From positions 1,364,001-1,428,000 of the forward strand of contig NZ_WBJY01000001.1 in NCBI RefSeq assembly GCF_008831085.1: a DNA stretch of 64,000 nucleotides, read 5' to 3'. The notes below the pieces were generated by a model that saw only the letters and a list, made by a program, of their open reading frames with translations, had not been told where the DNA came from and did no database searches. This DNA is from Pseudoclavibacter endophyticus (GTDB lineage: Bacteria > Actinomycetota > Actinomycetes > Actinomycetales > Microbacteriaceae). The position numbers and the translations under genes were made by a program. This document shows, one piece after another, positions 61,222 to 64,000 of the stretch (the first letter of the stretch is position 1; each line of letters begins with the position of its first letter).

Positions 61222-61726
61222 CCGACTCGCCTCCGTTCGCGGACGAACCGCTCCACGGAAGTCCGCTGAGGCTCGTCGCCATACACATGATCTTGCGGTC
61301 ATCGAGCTCGTTCCACGTTCGCTCCGACGGCACGATGAACTGGAAATCGAAGTCGGAGGTCGTCCACGATTCGCCGACGTACTCGACGAAGGCGGGCTCG
61401 CAGAACGCCGCGGCATCGGCATCGAGCTGGTCCTGCCCGGGGAAGTCACCGGCGGGCAGCTCAGTCTCGGCGTAGGCCTCGAACATGTGCAGGACCTGGC
61501 ACGACGAGTACCTGAGCGCCTCGCCGTCCGCCAGATTCGTCGGGATGTCGAAGCAATCACCGACGCGGAGGTCGAGGAAGTTCGTGGGCACGCCGTCATC
61601 CGGCCCTGCCGTGATGGGCGTCCCATCGGGGGAGGGGCCACCGTCACCCACCGCTCCCGAGCATCCCGTCAGCAGGACAGCGGCTCCGAGCACCGCGAAC
61701 AGCGGCCCAGACAGCGGTCGTGGCAC
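61214..61726 (-). CDS. septum-formation-domain lipoprotein
   Basis: A 170-residue lipoprotein (lipobox LLTGC) with LRVGDCFDIPTNLADG, SSCQVLHMFEAYAETEL, FCEPAFVEYVGESW and DRKIMCMATS. The GTG at 61726 with GAGGAGG is preferred over an ATG at 61753 that lacks a ribosome site. First of the three paralogues in transcription order. Role of the domain: proposed in division or envelope, not proven. Confidence 0.75.
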   Translation of the reverse strand: MPRPLSGPLFAVLGAAVLLTGCSGAVGDGGPSPDGTPITAGPDDGVPTNFLDLRVGDCFDIPTNLADGEALRYSSCQVLHMFEAYAETELPAGDFPGQDQLDADAAAFCEPAFVEYVGESWTTSDFDFQFIVPSERTWNELDDRKIMCMATSLSGLPWSGSSANGGESGA

Positions 61727-61836
61727 GTGGCCTCCTCGTTGGTTCGCCGACATCGTATCGGTGACGAGTTCGCTCGGTTCGCCGATTCGCGTACGGCGGG
61801 GCAGACTGGGTCGGTGGTGGAGCGCGGAGAGGAGTC

Positions 61837-63372
61837 GTGGGCGTGACCGGTCGGAGAAGAGACACCCGGTGGACCGCCTTCGGCGTCTGCGCCGCCGTGG
61901 CGGTCCTGACGATCCTCGACATCGCCAAGGTCAACGTCACGCTCGGGCCGATCCAGCACACCCTCGGCGCAACGAGTTCGGATATTCAACTCATCGTCGC
62001 GGGCTACGTGCTCGCCTACGGCATCGCGCTCGTCCCCGCCGGCCGGCTCGGTGACGTCTGGAACCGCCGCGCCCTGTTCCTCATCGGCCTCGTCGCGTTC
62101 CTCGCCGCGAGCCTCGTGTGCGCGCTCGCGGTCTCGACCCACATGCTCATCGTCGGCCGGCTCCTGCAGGGCGTTGCGGCGGGCATTCTCATGCCGCAGG
62201 TCCTCGGCCTCGTGCAACAACTGTTCCGCGGCCCCGAACGTGGCCGGGCGTTCGGCGTGTTCGGCGCGGCGATCGGCGTCGGCACCGCTTTCGGCCCCAC
62301 GATCGGTGGTCTGCTGATCGGCGCGTTCGGCGACGAGCTTGGGTGGCGGTGGACGTTCGGCATGAACGTTCCCCTCGCGATCGTGCTGCTCGGCTTCGCC
62401 TACTGGCTCACGCCGCGCGACCAGGTGCGGAGGCCGGGGCAGCAGCTCGATCTCGTGGGCACCTCACTCCTCGCGCTCGCCGTCACGTCATTCATGCTGC
62501 CGTTCGTCCTCACGACGGGCGGTGACGACGACCACCCGGCGCGGTGGGGGTTCCTCGCGCTCGGCGCCGCGCTCGTCGCGGCGTTCCTGTGGTGGGAGCG
62601 CCGCTACCTGGCGGCCGGCAAGACGCCGGTCGTCGATCTGAACACGTTCCGCCTGCCGTCGTACCGGTACGGCGTCATCATCGTCACGCTGTTCTTCGCG
62701 GCCATGCCGCCCGTGTTCCTGCTGCAGACCCTGTTTCTCATGAACGGCCTCGGTCACGAGGCCGTCGTCGCCGGCCTCACCTCGGTTCCGTACGCGATCG
62801 TGTCGGCGATCGCGGCGGCCGCGCTCGGACGGTACTCGCACCGCTTCGGCGCGACGCTCGTGACCATCGGCACGACGGTCTACTTCGCCGGGCTCATCGG
62901 CCTGCTCGTCTGCACGCAGTTCGTGAGCCGCGACCTCATGCCCGTCGCCCTCGCCACGGTGTTCGCCGTGAGCGGCGCAGGCGCCGGAGCCTTCATGGGA
63001 TCGAACCAGGCGCGGATGCTGAAGCACATTCCGGTGACGCAGGCCGGCATCGCGGGCTCGTTCTCTCAGGTCGGGCAGCGCATCGGCAACGCGATCGGCG
63101 TCGCGATCGCCACCAGCATCTACTACTCGGTCTCCGCGTCGACCGGCAACCACACGGGCGCCGCGCGCGAGGCGGTGGGAGCCGGTCTGATCTACGCGCT
63201 CGGGGTCGTGGTCATCGCCCTCGTGTTCGTCATCATCGACAACATCGGGGCCGTGCGGCGTGCCGGCACCGACACGGCGGCCGTGCAGATCACCGACCGT
63301 GCCCTGCTCGGCGACGCGGGGCACTCGACTCCGACGGGCGGCATCGAGGTGCAGCCCGAGCCGAAGGACTAG
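61837..63372 (+). CDS. MFS transporter, DHA2-type drug:proton antiporter
   Basis: A 511-residue protein with fourteen predicted spans, the DHA2 layout. Motif A-like GRLGDVWNRRALFLIG, motif B-like GRLLQGVAAGILMPQVLGLV and motif C-like GVFGAAIGVGTAFGPTIGGL are present. It probably exports drugs or quaternary cations. It is divergent from the lipoprotein cluster, and its stop overlaps the end of the convergent phosphatase gene by 4 bp. Confidence 0.88.
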   Translation: MGVTGRRRDTRWTAFGVCAAVAVLTILDIAKVNVTLGPIQHTLGATSSDIQLIVAGYVLAYGIALVPAGRLGDVWNRRALFLIGLVAFLAASLVCALAVSTHMLIVGRLLQGVAAGILMPQVLGLVQQLFRGPERGRAFGVFGAAIGVGTAFGPTIGGLLIGAFGDELGWRWTFGMNVPLAIVLLGFAYWLTPRDQVRRPGQQLDLVGTSLLALAVTSFMLPFVLTTGGDDDHPARWGFLALGAALVAAFLWWERRYLAAGKTPVVDLNTFRLPSYRYGVIIVTLFFAAMPPVFLLQTLFLMNGLGHEAVVAGLTSVPYAIVSAIAAAALGRYSHRFGATLVTIGTTVYFAGLIGLLVCTQFVSRDLMPVALATVFAVSGAGAGAFMGSNQARMLKHIPVTQAGIAGSFSQVGQRIGNAIGVAIATSIYYSVSASTGNHTGAAREAVGAGLIYALGVVVIALVFVIIDNIGAVRRAGTDTAAVQITDRALLGDAGHSTPTGGIEVQPEPKD

Positions 63373-64000
63373 CGCGATGGACGAAGGAGCGCGACGACCT
63401 CGTCGTGCAGGTGGCCGTTGGTCGCGATCGCCGAGCCGTGCCAGGGGCCGTCCTCACCGTCGACGCTCGTGAAGCGGCCACCGGCCTCGACCACGATCGG
63501 CTCGAGCGCCGCCATGTCATAAGGCTTGAGGTCGAATTCTCCGGCGACCTCGAGCGCGCCCTCGGCGACGAGCATGTACGACCACATCTCGCCCACGGCA
63601 CGGGTGCGGGTGACGCGGCGGCTGAGGTCGACGAGCTGGTCAAGTCGGCCGGCCTCGTCCCAACCCTTCAAGCTGTTGTAACTGATCGACGCCTGCGCGA
63701 GGTCGTCGATCCTCGAGACGTGGATGCGCCGATCGGTCGCGGTGTTCTGATCTGCGAGATCGTCGTCGGTGTATGCGCCATGGCCGGATGCTCCCCACCA
63801 GCGACGGTTGAGTGCGGGAGCGCTCACCACCCCGACCTCGGGCACACCGTCGACGGCGAGTGCGATGAGGGTCGCCCAGATCGGGATGCCGCGCATGAAG
63901 TTGGCGGTTCCGTCAATCGGGTCGATGATCCACTGGCGCCGCGTCGATCCCTGCGCTCCGTACTCCTCGCCGAGGATGCCGTCACCCGCGCGTGCCACGT
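63369..64000 (-). CDS. inositol monophosphatase family enzyme, partial (histidinol-phosphatase-like)
   Basis: The C-terminal 210 residues of a Mg-dependent phosphatase; the N-terminus lies beyond the right edge. The metal motif IIDPIDGTANFMRG and the second motif KPYDMAALEPIVVEAGG are present. EEYG precedes the first motif at the usual distance. In actinobacteria close homologues act as HisN-type histidinol-phosphatases, but inositol or nucleotide phosphates are also possible. Confidence 0.85.
   Translation of the reverse strand, partial: VARAGDGILGEEYGAQGSTRRQWIIDPIDGTANFMRGIPIWATLIALAVDGVPEVGVVSAPALNRRWWGASGHGAYTDDDLADQNTATDRRIHVSRIDDLAQASISYNSLKGWDEAGRLDQLVDLSRRVTRTRAVGEMWSYMLVAEGALEVAGEFDLKPYDMAALEPIVVEAGGRFTSVDGEDGPWHGSAIATNGHLHDEVVALLRPSR

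Overview
The window is high-GC actinobacterial DNA, most likely from the Microbacteriaceae or a close relative in the Micrococcales. This is inferred from strong G/C third-position bias, frequent GTG starts, a HemD-OmpR fusion of the NnaR type, a DUF3039 protein, septum-formation-domain lipoproteins, an actinobacterial tmRNA tag (ANAKRTDFALAA) and a WhiB-like protein. No rRNA operon, CRISPR array or complete insertion sequence was seen.

Layout: 1-5.8 kb holds an initiator tRNA, a two-gene ABC exporter and a three-gene TrpXYZ-type ABC importer. 5.8-12.7 kb is a nitrite-assimilation island: an FNT channel and a NirD-CbiX fusion on the minus strand, divergent from nirB, cobA and a HemD-wHTH regulator, with two GlnR-box-like sites between them. 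12.9-26 kb carries a D-lactate dehydrogenase-like flavoprotein, a nitrilase-family amidohydrolase, a TelA protein beside a decayed vWA gene, an HtrA-like protease, and an ABC exporter whose ATPase has a long acidic N-terminus. 26-30.2 kb is a branched-chain 2-oxoacid dehydrogenase operon (bkdABC) behind an Lrp regulator. 30.4-42.3 kb is housekeeping: DUF3039, pncB, murI-rph-rdgB, tRNA-Leu, prfB, ftsEX, smpB, two paralogous membrane proteins and ssrA (tmRNA).

The most interesting region is 42236-52439, an integrated element of about 10.2 kb in the 3' end of ssrA, bounded by perfect 31-bp direct repeats. It has a tyrosine integrase, a minus-strand HTH regulator facing an excisionase-led operon across a promoter with three operator-like repeats, a RepA-like ATPase gene containing a dense GGAACC/GGTTCC array, a WhiB-like protein, a P27-type terminase small-subunit candidate and several small unknown ORFs. 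It has no capsid, portal, tail, large terminase, relaxase or FtsK gene. This layout resembles phage-inducible chromosomal islands (phage satellites). It also brings its own terminator for tmRNA, while the presumed native terminator now lies beyond the right junction.

52.5-64 kb is chromosomal again: a MerR/MFS pair, a DinB-like and a YchJ-like protein, a MetE-C-like enzyme, pcaIJ with an IclR regulator, three tandem septum-formation lipoproteins, a DHA2-type MFS pump, and an inositol-monophosphatase-family gene that runs off the right edge.
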